Shown one piece after another: positions 1-11,095 of a DNA stretch of 60,000 nt. Position 1 is the first letter of the stretch, and every line of letters begins with the position of its first letter. The notes under the pieces are model-generated. The model ran no database searches, had not been told where the DNA came from, and saw only the letters and a list, made by a program, of their open reading frames with translations. The stretch is from Hydractinia symbiolongicarpus. Its lineage: Eukaryota > Cnidaria > Hydrozoa > Anthoathecata > Hydractiniidae. Made by a program: the position numbers and the translations under genes. Where the stretch lies: positions 15,192,001 to 15,252,000 of the forward strand of contig NC_079884.1 in the NCBI RefSeq assembly GCF_029227915.1. Direction: 5' to 3'.

Positions 1-169
1 GGCACAGCTGTCCAGCGACCCCATGCTGTGCATTGTATTAACCTGGCACCTTTTAAATCGAAGCAGTTGTTACATTTGTATCGAATGATACCACCAGTGT
101 TAAAGTGAGTAACACGTTTGGTGCCGTTAAAAAGCGGTCCAGGATCTCCACAAGAGATGGACGCTGTAG
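1..169 (-). CDS. Sushi/CCP-domain protein, one internal exon (partial)
   Basis: Read on the minus strand, this stretch encodes about 56 residues without a stop and looks like most of one complement-control-protein (sushi) module. It has the opening motif SISCGDPGPLFNG, a central YKC, and a closing IQCTAWGRW. The fourth module cysteine would lie beyond the left edge. An extra cysteine follows the second one (CNNC). A pyrimidine-rich acceptor ending TTTTCCTCTAG lies immediately upstream, at 170-180. CCP modules occur in secreted or cell-surface adhesion and complement-like proteins, usually in tandem, so neighbouring exons are expected outside the window. The full protein cannot be identified from one module. 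Confidence 0.72.
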
Positions 170-3033
170 CTAGAGGAAAAAGTAGAGGTTGATGACTTTA
201 TGTGTTTATAAAAAATTGAGTTTATGTAACTGAAACTTCGAAATAACGAAACAAAAATAAAAGTCAATAAGGTAACTTGTGGTGACAAAATTGTGTGTAG
301 TCTAAGAGGATATACTTTTATGTAAAACGAGTAAAAAGTGTGAGAAAGACATCGACATCCCTGCTAATTGACGACTCCATAGCGAGAAAACCCTTACCCC
401 TAAAAAGTGGGCGGATCAAATCTGTTTCCATGACAAGGTGAATTAGGACTAGGTGCTAAAATGCAAATTTTACCATTACGTTATTTCTGGATGATTTCTA
501 TATATTTATTTTTAAATCAACAAACCTTCAATATTGCAAGACAGTAATGCAAACAAAAATGCGACATGGAATGAGACCATCTTCACAACGTTTGAAATGA
601 TTTCTTTTCTCTTCTATATTTTATGGACTTGTTGTTTTGTCAGTGAAAAAACAACTCGATAGTCATCTTTGCTGAAAATAAACATTTTCGTTTGATTAAG
701 ATTATTTTTTTGATTAAATTGTAGAGCGATAATAACACAAATCACACGACGTTTGTTTATAATCCGACACAATCCGATTTATCTAGAATTATACAACAGT
801 TATATAATTAAAATTTTGTGATAGGAGTTAAAAAATAACAAGAAACCGAATCGGCTTGAAAAATCACGCCTTTGATAACGATTTTCAAAGTTGTGACAGT
901 GGCCTGGAAGCAAAATAGTTTTGTTTTATGGCAAATTTTTGAAACAACAAAACAGTTTTATTATTTGGCCTATTTTCGCCTAGATCAGATAACAAAATTT
1001 TAGAGCTACAACCATGTTTAATCCACTGTCCAAAGTTTTGTTTACGGTACAAAAGGTGTGGAAAATATGGACAAACAGTCAACCGTCCAGGTCACATATT
1101 TTAAGAAACATCGTACCGTAAAAACGAAGTATATTTAAAAGTGAGACGGAAAAAATTATCATACCATGATCGTGGGAGCTTGTTCTAATAAATAACTCTT
1201 CTTTGAGGAGTGTAATTTAACAATAAAAAATACAACAGGCGGCAATTTCTTGAATATGGTCTGCGTTTTGCGGACAAATAGTAGAGGCTATTTTAAGTTG
1301 CAAATATTTTTTTTCATACATTTCACGATAACTTAACAGTGATAAACGTTTTGACTAAGCGACTAACATTTGCAACGACCAAAATTTTTTGTTTGCTCAA
1401 CCTCGTCCCCAGAACTTGTTGGGCTTTCTTCAGGCCGTCCAAATATAAACTTTAAGAGCCCAAATATCTTTGGGAATCAAATGTCTTAAAATAAAACGTT
1501 GCAAGGGTTGCATATTTTCAGGTTACATTTTGAGATAAAATTATTATAAATGAAGTCATTTGTGATAATTGTAAAATTTCAGCCTTATGTCAAAAATTTA
1601 TAAAATTCCTTTGTAGGAGTTTTCGTAGAATCTTTCAATCTCTGGATGCTTAGAAGTGACTACCTGATTGATGAAAATCCGTCGATTAAAAGTGACGACC
1701 TCTTTAGTAGGTGAAGAAAGTTTTAACGCACGAAATTTTAACCCAAATTTTTTTTTTTGCATGAAATACGTCAAAAAGGAGACCTAAATTAAAAAAATAA
1801 ATTAGAGTAGCTTGTATTGAGTGAGCTAATTTGAATGAATGACGGTGAGCTAATTTGTCTTGAGCAAGCAAAGAAACTTACAAGTTGTATGTAATTGATG
1901 ACAATTCAATATAAATAAGAAAAAAAAAATGGAAGATAAAATACTAAAGTTCTCAAATATACCCGTTCGAAAATATTTTGTCGGTTAAAAATGACGTTTT
2001 CTTTGCTATGTGACGAATATTTTCACTGACGAAAGTTTTTCACTGACGAGAATGATGACCGACGGATTTTACACAGATATACCTTATGGGTAAAAAAAAG
2101 TCGCCAAAAATGTTTGGTCGGTAATAAAAAAGTCGGCCAAAACTTTAGTCGGAAAAAAATATTAGGCATCTAGCCAAAATTTAGTCACTTTTTGCTGACT
2201 TTTTTTTTTACTGATAAGACGAAAACTTAATTTCGGAAGATAGAAAGTCTTAATATTTTGCTAAAATTAAATTTTGCGACACATAAAATAAAGACCGCTG
2301 AAGTTAAAATTCACATATCTGTTGAATAAATGGTAGGCATATCATAAAAAAAAATAGTGCGAAATTGTTTACCCCCAAGGACTAAAAATCCAAAAAAGGT
2401 ACTTGAATACATAGGTTGCAGGTGATTTGCTGGAAATAGTGAACACATGACTGATTTATTTACTTCTGAAAATATTCTTATATTCTTTGATATTTTATAT
2501 ACAAAAGTTCTTCGAACAAAAAGAATCAAATTAACGAATATATAACTCCGGTAAAATCTAGGGGCGACCCGCGAATTTTATAATTTTCTCACAAATGAAT
2601 TACAGTGAAGCTGTAATAAAAATTCTGTACCTGACATTGTGACACATTTTGATACGATATGTAAGTTTATAAACATTTATAAAAAAATTAAAAAAAAAAC
2701 GATTCCTATATTTAATGCAGATAGAAAATGCACAGTTTACAAAATACAAAATTTAAAATAAAAACACAAAGGAAAAAGATTTTAGAGTCAAACAAAGGCG
2801 TGACAAAGACTTGCTAAAAGGACTAAACAAAAATATTTTTTCTCTTTCCTCCCCCTTTACCCCCCCCCCCCTCCCAAAAAAAAAATAAAATAAAATAAAA
2901 AAAAAATTACGTTACAGGCAATAAAATTGGTACACTGGAAAATACTATTTTATTTTTCATTTATTCACGCGTGACCTTGGATAGTCATGCTTAACCAACG
3001 AACATTTTTTTATTGCGTTGTCACACTAAATAG
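170..3033. other. Intergenic or intronic, no gene recognised
   Basis: This AT-rich stretch contains only short stop-ridden ORFs on both strands. Part of it may be an intron of the sushi-domain gene. A pyrimidine block with a run of about ten C, followed by A-rich sequence, occurs at about 2838-2910. I see no RNA gene or mobile-element end. Confidence 0.5.
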
Positions 3034-4138
3034 TTATTTCGAAACAACAGAATTTAGCTGATCTCGGATCTTCCCTAACCCATCCAACATCGTATCTAAA
3101 GTTTCCTTAGACAGTTCTACAGTAACATTCCGTGGTTTCACTTCCTCTGTCGATTTTTTACAATTTCCATAATCAGCAACCTAAAAACACGTGATACAAT
3201 ATAATTAAATTATATTGTAATAATTTATATTATTATATACCCGTAAGCAAAAACAGCCATTGAATAAATAATCGTATTCCACCCGTATTATTGAATGCTT
3301 GTGACGTAATAGTTTTGACAAAACATTCGTAAACGCATGTTTTGATTTTATCCTTTCCGCCTCATTAATTTTTATCGTAATTAACTGTGATTGGTTGTTT
3401 CTTAGTGGTCCGTTTTCTGATTGGTCGATTTCCAAACACGTGAAATGGCGGGAACTTTTTTGTCGAGAAAATTCTTTTTACAAAAACATCAAAACAAAGA
3501 AATCGAAAGAAAAATGAATCGCTTCGGGGACATAGATGATGCAAGAATTGAAAAATTAATAATCGATAAAGATAGTGTTAATACAAAAAAGAGTACTGAA
3601 GCAAGCTTTAGGTTATTTGAAGCTTATAACAAGGAGAAATCACTGGACAAACACAAAACAAAATAAGTAATATTAATTATAACAATCTCTTTTGGGTATA
3701 TAATAAAACATATATACAATAGGTAAACATAGCTTATTGGATTTACTAACCCTCGGTGATATTATATTCAACTCCGCTGCGCGTCGTTGAATATAAATCA
3801 CCTCGGGTTAATAAATCTCAATAACCTATGTTTACCTATTGTATATCTACTTAATAATATATAATTAAACACTAAACTCACAAAGATTGAAGACTAGTGG
3901 AGTTTCAAAAGGGATTATTTTTCACCGCAAATTTAATTTTTGTTGATAATTTGCACGCCTTTTTATCAGAAGTTTTATGTGTGCGGTATAACATAAACGC
4001 CAATAATTTTAAAGCAACACAGCACGGTTGATACCTTAAATTGTAGAAGACACGTGGGTAGCGACATTCGATTAACTTGATCAGAAGCCGACACAACATC
4101 GATTCTCCAGTCAAAGTCGAGAAGACTTGGTAAGGATA
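3034..4138 (-). CDS. COMMD9: COMMD9, C-terminal two exons (COMM domain)
   Basis: Two minus-strand exons join in frame: 4035-4138 (acceptor CTTTTAG, donor AAG|GTATC) and 3034-3180 (acceptor TTTTTAG, ending in TAA). The first encodes LPSLLDFDWRIDVVSAS and RMSLPTCLLQFK. The second encodes VTVELSKETLDTMLDGLGK and IRDQLNSVVSK. This order matches the COMM domain of COMMD9 closely, in particular the DxDWR and ETLDTMLDGL blocks. COMMD9 is a subunit of the Commander (COMMD/CCDC22/CCDC93) complex in endosomal recycling. The N-terminal half, about 110 residues, should lie at higher coordinates, but I could not find convincing exons between 4139 and 6575. It may be in small exons I missed, or the locus may be damaged. 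The 854-bp intron carries an inserted recombinase-like ORF fragment and a palindrome. Confidence 0.8.
3390..3424 (+). promoter_or_regulatory. Pair of inverted CCAAT boxes
   Basis: Two ATTGG motifs (inverted CCAAT) start at 3390 and 3420, thirty bases apart, inside similar TGATTGGT contexts. They lie just upstream of the ATG at 3445. The spacing and position fit a small NF-Y-type promoter for the ORF that follows. This is inference from motif and position only. Confidence 0.35.
3445..3666 (+). CDS. KIAA1958/Crypton-like N-terminal fragment
   Basis: This short ORF can start at 3421 or, with a better context (GAAATGG), at 3445. The region FGDIDDARIEKLII...NTKKSTEASFRLFEAY resembles the segment before the DNA-binding part of KIAA1958/ZMYM-type proteins, whose C-termini derive from Crypton tyrosine recombinases. 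No recombinase domain follows: the ORF ends at 3666 and a palindrome begins 46 bp later. It sits antisense inside the COMMD9 intron. I read it as an inserted fragment or a first exon; whether it is expressed is unknown. Confidence 0.4.
   Translation: MAGTFLSRKFFLQKHQNKEIERKMNRFGDIDDARIEKLIIDKDSVNTKKSTEASFRLFEAYNKEKSLDKHKTK
3712..3846. repeat. Large imperfect palindrome (61-bp arms, 13-bp spacer)
   Basis: The left arm at 3712-3772 is complementary to the right arm at 3786-3846 with only scattered mismatches. The spacer, 3773-3785, is GC-rich (TCCGCTGCGCGTC). Both arms contain GGTAAACATAG, GATTTA and a short run like AACCC-CGGTGAT. It would fold into a long cruciform or RNA hairpin and is probably a small foldback element or the end of the insertion carrying the neighbouring ORF. 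Confidence 0.8.
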
Positions 4139-6575
4139 CTAAAAGAACACAAAAAACGCACATAGATCAATTCTCGTCTGTATAACACATTCTAAAAGGA
4201 GATTATTTTTAGCGAGCATCAAAATTCACGAAATTTGCTCGCAATTATATAGTTAGGAAATGTCGATTCAACCACATAACGCTTGCAAAGATTTTTTAAA
4301 AAGATTCAGCATTACACAAGTGGTTTGATTTAATGTATTACGTCACAAGATAAGTTTCAAGAATAAAAAATAAATATAAAAATCCAACGAATTTTGACTT
4401 AATCTTAAAATTTCGAAAACAAAATTCTAGCACTTTTCCATATTAACTAAAAATTCCAGGTCGATTTTGTGATTTTCATGGATAGTGTTCAAAAAATGTT
4501 ACGAACCAGCTGAATTAGCCGCTGATTCAAAGCTGATTCAAAGCTGATGTTTCAAAGGGATAAATGTACTCGACCTTAAAACCAGTACTTAAAAAACTCC
4601 TATTTGAGTACTAGATGAAATAAAGTATTAAAAGAGATTTTTTAAAAGGATTAGTACGAAAAAGATCCAGTTTTTCCAGAACTTTTCAAAAACTTTTCAA
4701 AACTTTTTTTTTTCAGGCTCTGACCACCCTTAACTTAAAATTATCTCCGTAATATAATTTTTGTTGCAACTTTTCCTTACACTATCTCCATCATGAATAA
4801 CTTCAAATATATAATGGATTTTATGACATAAATTGCGGTTCAAAGCTGTGCAATGTATTTTGCGATGTAAATTATTGCGGCGTCTCAGTGTAGTTTTTTG
4901 TAAAAGTTCACAATCATTTCTTTTCTGTAATAATTTATGGCACTACCTGGTTTCAATGTGTCTTCCTCAGCAGGCATTGTCGAAATTTTTTATCACTAAA
5001 AATATAAAATTGAAATAACAATCTGTAGTATAGATCAATGCTTTTATGAATAGGATAGACTAAAACTTTCCTAAAATTGTTCATTAACAAACACACGAGC
5101 AAATATTGGCATATTTTGTAAACTTTAACTACCTTACTGGCATTAGTTTTCTTGGGGCAAAAAAATTGTATTAATTTTCGCAAAAAAACGTAAAAATGTT
5201 CTCGAATACCTTTAAAAGAAAAATCCTTTTCTCAATAAAATGTATTTACAAATTTTGCTAAAACCTGCAAGAACCGCGAAAAAAAAGTAATCTTCAAAAT
5301 TAGTTAGAGTTACAAATCAGCTATATTTCAATCTAACACAGGCTTTGTTAGGAAGACATGTTTCTCTTATGAATAAAAAAAATTGACAAGCAAAAGTTGT
5401 ATCAGGCACTTATTTAAAGTGTAATTTTTGTAAAAGAAAGCTTCGAGTGCTTCTTAATAATATATCTTAACAAATTTACACCTGTAGTGTTGAGGATAGG
5501 AATTTGAAACGCCATTTTGGTGATTTTAGATTTTAGTGATTTTAGACACTTTCCCAGAACGACATAAGACTGTAAAACTTTCAAAGATGTTATTGTCCTA
5601 AATAAATAACAGCATATTTTCTTCCAGTCACGAAATACTGATAATCTTCCTAATTTCTCTATAGAAGTTTTTTATAAAAAACGTCCTATGAAGAATTATG
5701 GAGAAAAAAATATCACGTTATCGTCATAAATAAAAAAAAACATAAATAAATTGCAAAAAATTTCAAAAATTCCTAGAAATTGATAAATTTATATATACTA
5801 ACATAAAAACAGACAATGAATTCACAAGTAAAACTATGATGAATAACAAAACATATCATATAAATGGGATTCAGCAAAGAACTCAAAGAAACATTTTTAT
5901 CAATTCATTCTCAATCACGAGATTGAATGCAAAAACTTAAAAAAATGGTTAGAGGTATTAAAGAAACTTTATTCCTTCACAAGTTGTATGAAATGTGTTT
6001 CCTATATTCTGGAGTAAATATACTTCACTTCTTTAATTAATTAGAAAATTTAAGGAAAGTTTCAATTTAAAAATTAGTTGTTTAACGACGACTGAGAATG
6101 CTGTATTAGAAACTAAAAAAATTGATTTTTAAACTCATAGCCTAAACCTTTTTATTCCTCAAAATGCTTAATACTCAATAATATACCCTATTTTTAAAAA
6201 GCTATGGCTTTTTTAAAAAGAAACGTCTTTAAAGAGGTAAAATAAAACAAAAAATTAAATTTAATAAAAACTAAAATTGTTTTCATCACAAAAAAAAAAT
6301 GAACAAATATTTTGCCAAAAGTAAAATATAAATTTTAGCCTATGGACTAAAAACCTCCACTAGGGTAACAAAGATATAATGTTAAATTTTATAGCAAAAA
6401 ATTTACAAAAAATTTAGCTCCAATTATATACAGAAAATGGAAACAAATGTTTTCTACAATTTATAATTAATTAAATGTATATACATATTTCATTCTTAAT
6501 TTTGTGCAAAAACATTTTATCAGAAATATCAAACCTATCGCTTTTATTAGCCTAAATAATTTTCGTTTCTTGTCT
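4139..6575. other. No gene recognised between COMMD9 and ZDHHC16
   Basis: This AT-rich sequence contains many A or T runs and no long ORF. The missing 5' exons of COMMD9 would be expected here; reading the minus strand line by line did not reveal one with a convincing motif. The last part, about 6120-6575, is probably 3' untranslated sequence of the ZDHHC16 gene. Confidence 0.45.
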
Positions 6576-7757
6576 TCAACAAGGACACAATTTTCGCCAA
6601 GTTAAATTTTTACTACGTTCGTATTTAGCAAACACCTCTGGATCAGGATAATGAATTGGTTTTTTGTTGTCTGCCCAACTTATTCCATTACCATTTGGTG
6701 GGTGACTAGAAGGAAATAAAACTGACCATATTGTTTTACCATTAGTTAAACCAAACATTTCTTTTAAATTGCCTTTTACACCATAACTGTACGGATTATT
6801 ATATCCCATCCCTCTTTTCGCTGCCTTTTCTCTTTCTGAACTGTTTAAATGCACTTCAATTGATGTCTCACCTCGACTTACAAGAACCATATGCCATGTA
6901 TTTAGCAAACCAAGAGCCACAGCAACAGCAGCACAAAGCAAAAACAAATATATAATTCCTATGTGTTCCCATTCGTGAACTTCTGTGAAGCCTCCAGGGT
7001 GTGGACGGTAGTTTTTCATAGTCTCCTCCACACCACTGACAAAATGGGTACTGTTTATTTGCAGTTTACTTAGTAAGTTATCTAACATTGGACCCAATCC
7101 CAATGCAAATGACAAGGAAACAGCTCTTTTTGGAGAGCTTAATAATGTTCCTGGATGATTAAAATGGTATGTAAACAAATCAAACGTAGATACACTAACG
7201 TAAACCGTGCCCAGCCACATAAATATACAGAATGATACAAAATATCTATGATTGTAAAACCCAATACAATTATTCATCCATGGGCAGTGATGGTCCATCT
7301 TCAGAAAACACCTATTACAAATTGAACAGTGATGTGTACGTGGAGGTTTCGGCTGGATACACTTTTTACAAACAACAGCCCCAGGTATGTTCTGCAGTGG
7401 CGTCTTTTGTGGTGGGGTCCCAGGGCTTGTAAAAACAGCTTTAAAGTAGTGGAAGACAATATTTATCAAAAGATAATGAGCAAGAACAACATGAAATATC
7501 AATCTTGTAGTTGAGTAAGTTTGCAAAACAGGTAGTAGAAATAAATACCACAAACAAACAACAGATGATGTGAGAACTGTAACAGCAATAACAAACAGTA
7601 AACCCATATACGAAGCTATGTTATCGATAAACCAAAAGAGTGGCTCAAAACATGCATCGATATAATGTTGCTTTGGTCTTGAAGAATTGTACGTCAGGGA
7701 TTTAAATGTGAAATACAAAACGTAAACATGCTGCTTGATTTTTCTCCAGATATTCAT
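6576..7757 (-). CDS. ZDHHC16: ZDHHC16-like palmitoyltransferase (DHHC-CRD, four TM segments)
   Basis: A single uninterrupted ORF encodes 393 residues, close to the usual size of ZDHHC16. Hydrophobic segments fall at about 48-72 and 83-105, before the cysteine-rich domain, and at about 172-190 and 262-290 after it. The DHHC cysteine-rich domain covers about residues 130-175: CKKC, RTHHCSICNRC, then MDHHCPWMNNCIG, with the catalytic cysteine at 158. SPG at 111-113 stands in the place of the DPG motif, and a TSIE near residue 305 fits the TTxE position. The family transfers palmitate to protein cysteines; ZDHHC16 acts at the ER/Golgi. A T-rich splice acceptor ends 24 bases before the ATG, so the gene may have a 5' untranslated exon or receive a spliced leader. 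The lack of coding introns contrasts with DROSHA and BRD4 nearby. No break is visible. Confidence 0.9.
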   Translation of the reverse strand: MNIWRKIKQHVYVLYFTFKSLTYNSSRPKQHYIDACFEPLFWFIDNIASYMGLLFVIAVTVLTSSVVCLWYLFLLPVLQTYSTTRLIFHVVLAHYLLINIVFHYFKAVFTSPGTPPQKTPLQNIPGAVVCKKCIQPKPPRTHHCSICNRCFLKMDHHCPWMNNCIGFYNHRYFVSFCIFMWLGTVYVSVSTFDLFTYHFNHPGTLLSSPKRAVSLSFALGLGPMLDNLLSKLQINSTHFVSGVEETMKNYRPHPGGFTEVHEWEHIGIIYLFLLCAAVAVALGLLNTWHMVLVSRGETSIEVHLNSSEREKAAKRGMGYNNPYSYGVKGNLKEMFGLTNGKTIWSVLFPSSHPPNGNGISWADNKKPIHYPDPEVFAKYERSKNLTWRKLCPC

Positions 7758-9486
7758 GGCGCAAGATTTTATTATTAATAACTAAAACAGAAATGGAAAA
7801 TTTCAGCAAACAAAAATATACAAATCAGAAAATACCATGCTTTATTGGTGCTTGTTTTTAAAGTATGTTAATCTTCATTCACAATGTGAGTTCTTATGCT
7901 TGTTTTACCACAGCTCTTAAAATTAGCGTCGGCATTCGGAACTGCCAACGTAATTGTCGACGTAACATACGAAGATACCGTAGTTGCATAGGAAAAAAAA
8001 TTACTGACGTAATTTTGTTGTGAAATTTTTAAATAACAACATTTTGGTTTTGTTTGAGCTACTCCTACTTATTGTGACTACAAAATAATTACATTCGATT
8101 TTTATTAAGTTAGGCCATTATCACTAACTAAAATCATTTAAGCTACAGAAATACTGTGGTGTCATTCGATTTGTAATAATAATCGAAAATATTGTATATC
8201 GTATTAAAAAAAAGTCCAGAAGTTCTTTCTCCCACACGACACAGCAGGCAATAAGTCAGCCCTGCCCTCGGTTTTGTAAGAAGAAACGTTCTGTGAAGAC
8301 TCTAACAATTGAGTCACCTGTACAGTTTTGCTTCATCTTACACTGTGCTGGTGACAAGCATGACACCAGCGACTTCTGTGATATACAACATAATGATGCC
8401 CTAACCCAATGAGTTCATCTCGAAAAATAAAAAGCCAGTTGGCAGTGAACTGTTATATCAAACTAACAAAGTTCACCATCTGGACTGTATGTCAATAAGA
8501 CTTGTTGTACTCCATTCCCATTCGTCATCGTCTTAGGAGATCAATGCATCGAATTTATAAGGGGTCTAGAGCTAATAAAAGGTGAATGACGAAATTTATT
8601 GCCAGCTGAAAATTTCACTACAAAAAAATAATACAGACGCAATGTTGACGTAAAAAAATTCTAATTTTAAGGGCTGTACCAGTGAGAACAAGGCTTAAGA
8701 TTCTTAAAACTATAACAAAAATGTCCTTATCACTTATTACTTTCTATCATGGCTTAAAAAAAGCCAAATAAATCTTTTTAAAATAAATAATGTTAATTTT
8801 TTTCCACTTAAGAAACCGAAACTAACAACAAAACAATAGAGCAGGTTGCATCTTCGTCTTAAAACATGTTTTAAGAATCAAACTGATTTGATTCTAAAAA
8901 CATGTTTCGCAACTTAATGCAGAGTGGTTTAAATGTATTAAAATAAAACAATCTGTTCACATGAAATTAAAACTGGTTTTAAGTAACTGTAACGTTTTAG
9001 TACTAAGCCATTACATTTTTATTGTCCATGTGAAACCCAGCTTTAAAGGTTTTCTAATGATGCCATTAACCTATTATTCCTGAAATTGGATAAAGTGGTT
9101 CATCATGAAGGTGATGGCTGGCCGAAAATGGCTGTATATATGAGGACAAGCTTGAGTGACTTTAATAAAATTTGAGTTTTTGCTGATATCTGCCAACACA
9201 GATCTACTCCTGAATTCGCCAAATTCTTCCCGAAATGCAAAACCAACGCTTTCAATTTTGTTGGCTCTGCAACAAAAAAGGAAACTTTTGAAGCATTACA
9301 CTATTATGTGAATTTATTAACTATATATTTATCGATTAAATTGTATCAAATGAAGCCTTTTTGAAAACTCTACCCCAACAAGCTTTCTTGGCAAAGTTTG
9401 CTTGTGATACAATCACAGTTTATCTTCCATTCTTAAAGTTATGTGCAGAACTTTTGAGATATATATAAAGTTTTGATGTTCTGGTG
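7758..9486. other. Intergenic, no gene recognised
   Basis: This is the 5' flank of the ZDHHC16 gene followed by noncoding sequence. A more GC-balanced stretch at about 8215-8600 has no usable ORF and could be an old degraded insertion. The only clear structure is the hairpin at 8857-8907, listed separately. Confidence 0.45.
8857..8907. repeat. Palindrome plus short-loop hairpin
   Basis: A perfect 20-bp palindrome, TCTTAAAACATGTTTTAAGA, occupies 8857-8876. It overlaps a hairpin whose arms, 8862-8882 and 8887-8907, pair over 21 bp with one mismatch around a CTGA loop. This is either the core of a foldback element or a potential hairpin RNA. Confidence 0.7.
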
Positions 9487-9490
9487 TTAA

Positions 9491-10317
9491 GGTGGCAGTA
9501 ACACTTTTTTAGCTGTCCAAATAGTTGAATTATTTACTCAGTGTTTTATTTATACCATTTTTTTTACTTTTTCCTGAAAACATAGACCTTAATACATAAT
9601 AAAATGATTTTAACTTAACACTAAAATTGCTGAGTCAGCAAAAATTTCTATTTAAAAAGGTATCATAAACAAGAAAAAAATCGGCTTCTACGAGCTCCGA
9701 ATTTTTACAAACTCGTTATTTTACATTAGCTTGTTTTTAAATGAGCCTTGGGTTAAACCTGTTAAAACAGTGTGCAGGTTTTTTTTGTTCATTCTTATTA
9801 TTTAAAAAGATTTTTATTTTTCAAAAGATTTTTTGTTAGCATCCCTGCTGCATCGAACGCTGTTAAAAGAAAAATATTCCGAATAAAAAATTTCCGCACA
9901 CTATATCATGGCTGCATGATTCACCAAGCATGTCTGAAAATTTTAAAGTAAAACGAAAATGCTAACGAAAGTTAAAGCTCGTGCAGCATAATGAAGATTG
10001 TCTTAAATTTCTACATAATGCGCTATCTTTTTTGTTATTAACGTTTTTTTTAATAACTACATCATTTCTTTCTGTACAATTTTGCAAGCGCGTAGACTAA
10101 AACTATATTCGGCAGAACTAATTAATTATTTATGAGTTTTATTTTAAAGAAGAATTGTTGAGGCTGAATGTTTTTGGTAAAAGATAATAGTATTTTAGTC
10201 ACAAAATCATGACAAGTGTGTTATAACAGAAAAAATATGGATATATGGAGTGAAAATAACCCTTCGTAACTAATTATGTAAAAAAAATTTCTGATTTTTA
10301 AAAGGGTTACTGCCACC
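9491..10317. mobile_element. TTAA-flanked non-autonomous DNA transposon (piggyBac-like)
   Basis: The element starts GGTGGCAGTAAC and ends GTTACTGCCACC, with the similarity continuing inward through an ACTTTTTT / AAAAGG tract. It is flanked on both sides by TTAA (9487-9490 and 10318-10321), the target-site signature of piggyBac elements. It is 827 bp long with no transposase ORF, so it would depend on another source for movement. Confidence 0.75.
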
Positions 10318-10651
10318 TTAAATAAATTGTTAATAAACACTTCTGTCACTATATAAAAGGCATAACCCACACAATTATTGTTTCGATAGACAAAGTAATG
10401 TTAACATAAATCTGTGTTTTTCTGACAACCAATTTTAATAGATGGGGAGCTTTTTCGGGCACCTTCCTGGTTCATCTTGGAGAATTTGACCAATATTGGT
10501 CTTAGATGGTCCAAACTAACCAGCACAGGTAAAAGTAATACAACCACGTTTCTATAAGGTGGGCCTTACACCTACAAGTGCATGTCTTCACTAACTTTTA
10601 GTAATACTGTGTTAGTCTTTGTAATGGCATAATCTCCTGCTGGTTACTATA

Positions 10652-10807
10652 GATGACTTGCTAGAATCTTTGTTTACATTTTATTTCGGCAGGCAAATAG
10701 TTTTTTAACCAATCAGATCTTCTAAAAAGAATTATTAGCCAATTAAATTGTTTTATTTTACCTGCCAAAAAATAAAAACAAAAAAATTATCAAGATAGCA
10801 AGTCATC
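10652..10807. mobile_element. Short TA-flanked foldback MITE
   Basis: This 156-bp unit begins GATGACTTGCTA and ends TAGCAAGTCATC, flanked by TA on each side. The inverted similarity runs on inward (TTTGTTT..TTATTTCGGCAGG against CCTGCC..AATAAAAACAAA), so most of the unit can fold on itself. The TA flank and length suit a Tc1/mariner-type MITE, but the family is not established. Confidence 0.65.
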
Positions 10808-10837
10808 TATATGGCTAGGTTTGATTATATTCTCAGT

Positions 10838-11095
10838 GGACTCCCCTTAGCGGCGATTAAATGTGGGCAATTGAACATTACCATAGCCCCGGGTTAACCC
10901 AAGCTATGTGAGGGGAAATTGGGGAGATGGTGCACTGTGTGGTCCGTTGGATGTTGTGCAGCTCAAGGTGAGCATTAAATATATACTCCATGACTCCCCA
11001 TCAAAGCCATGGCCCATCCCCATGGCCCATAGACAGGGTATATCCCTCAATATTTGTGAGGCTAGCCATGTAAAATATGCACATCCATCTATCTC
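10838..11095 (+). repeat. tRNA-derived SINE, 5'-truncated copy
   Basis: From about 10838 this sequence is the same repeat as the full-length SINE at 43448-43840. Shared blocks include CCATAGCCCCGGGTTAACCC, GGCTAGCCATGTAAAATAT and a terminal (ATCT)-like tail. The tRNA-like head is missing, with the break inside the B-box region. An internal segment of roughly 50 bases present in the other copy is also absent. 5' truncation is usual for target-primed insertion. Confidence 0.75.

Noticed and set aside
2838-2910. C-rich tract as a regulatory G-quadruplex
   Set aside because: It is one pyrimidine run flanked by A-rich low-complexity sequence, without spaced G or C triplets in a regular pattern.
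3205-3435. 76-codon minus-strand ORF
   Set aside because: It lies in the COMMD9 intron over AT repeats and the CCAAT boxes, with no recognisable motif.
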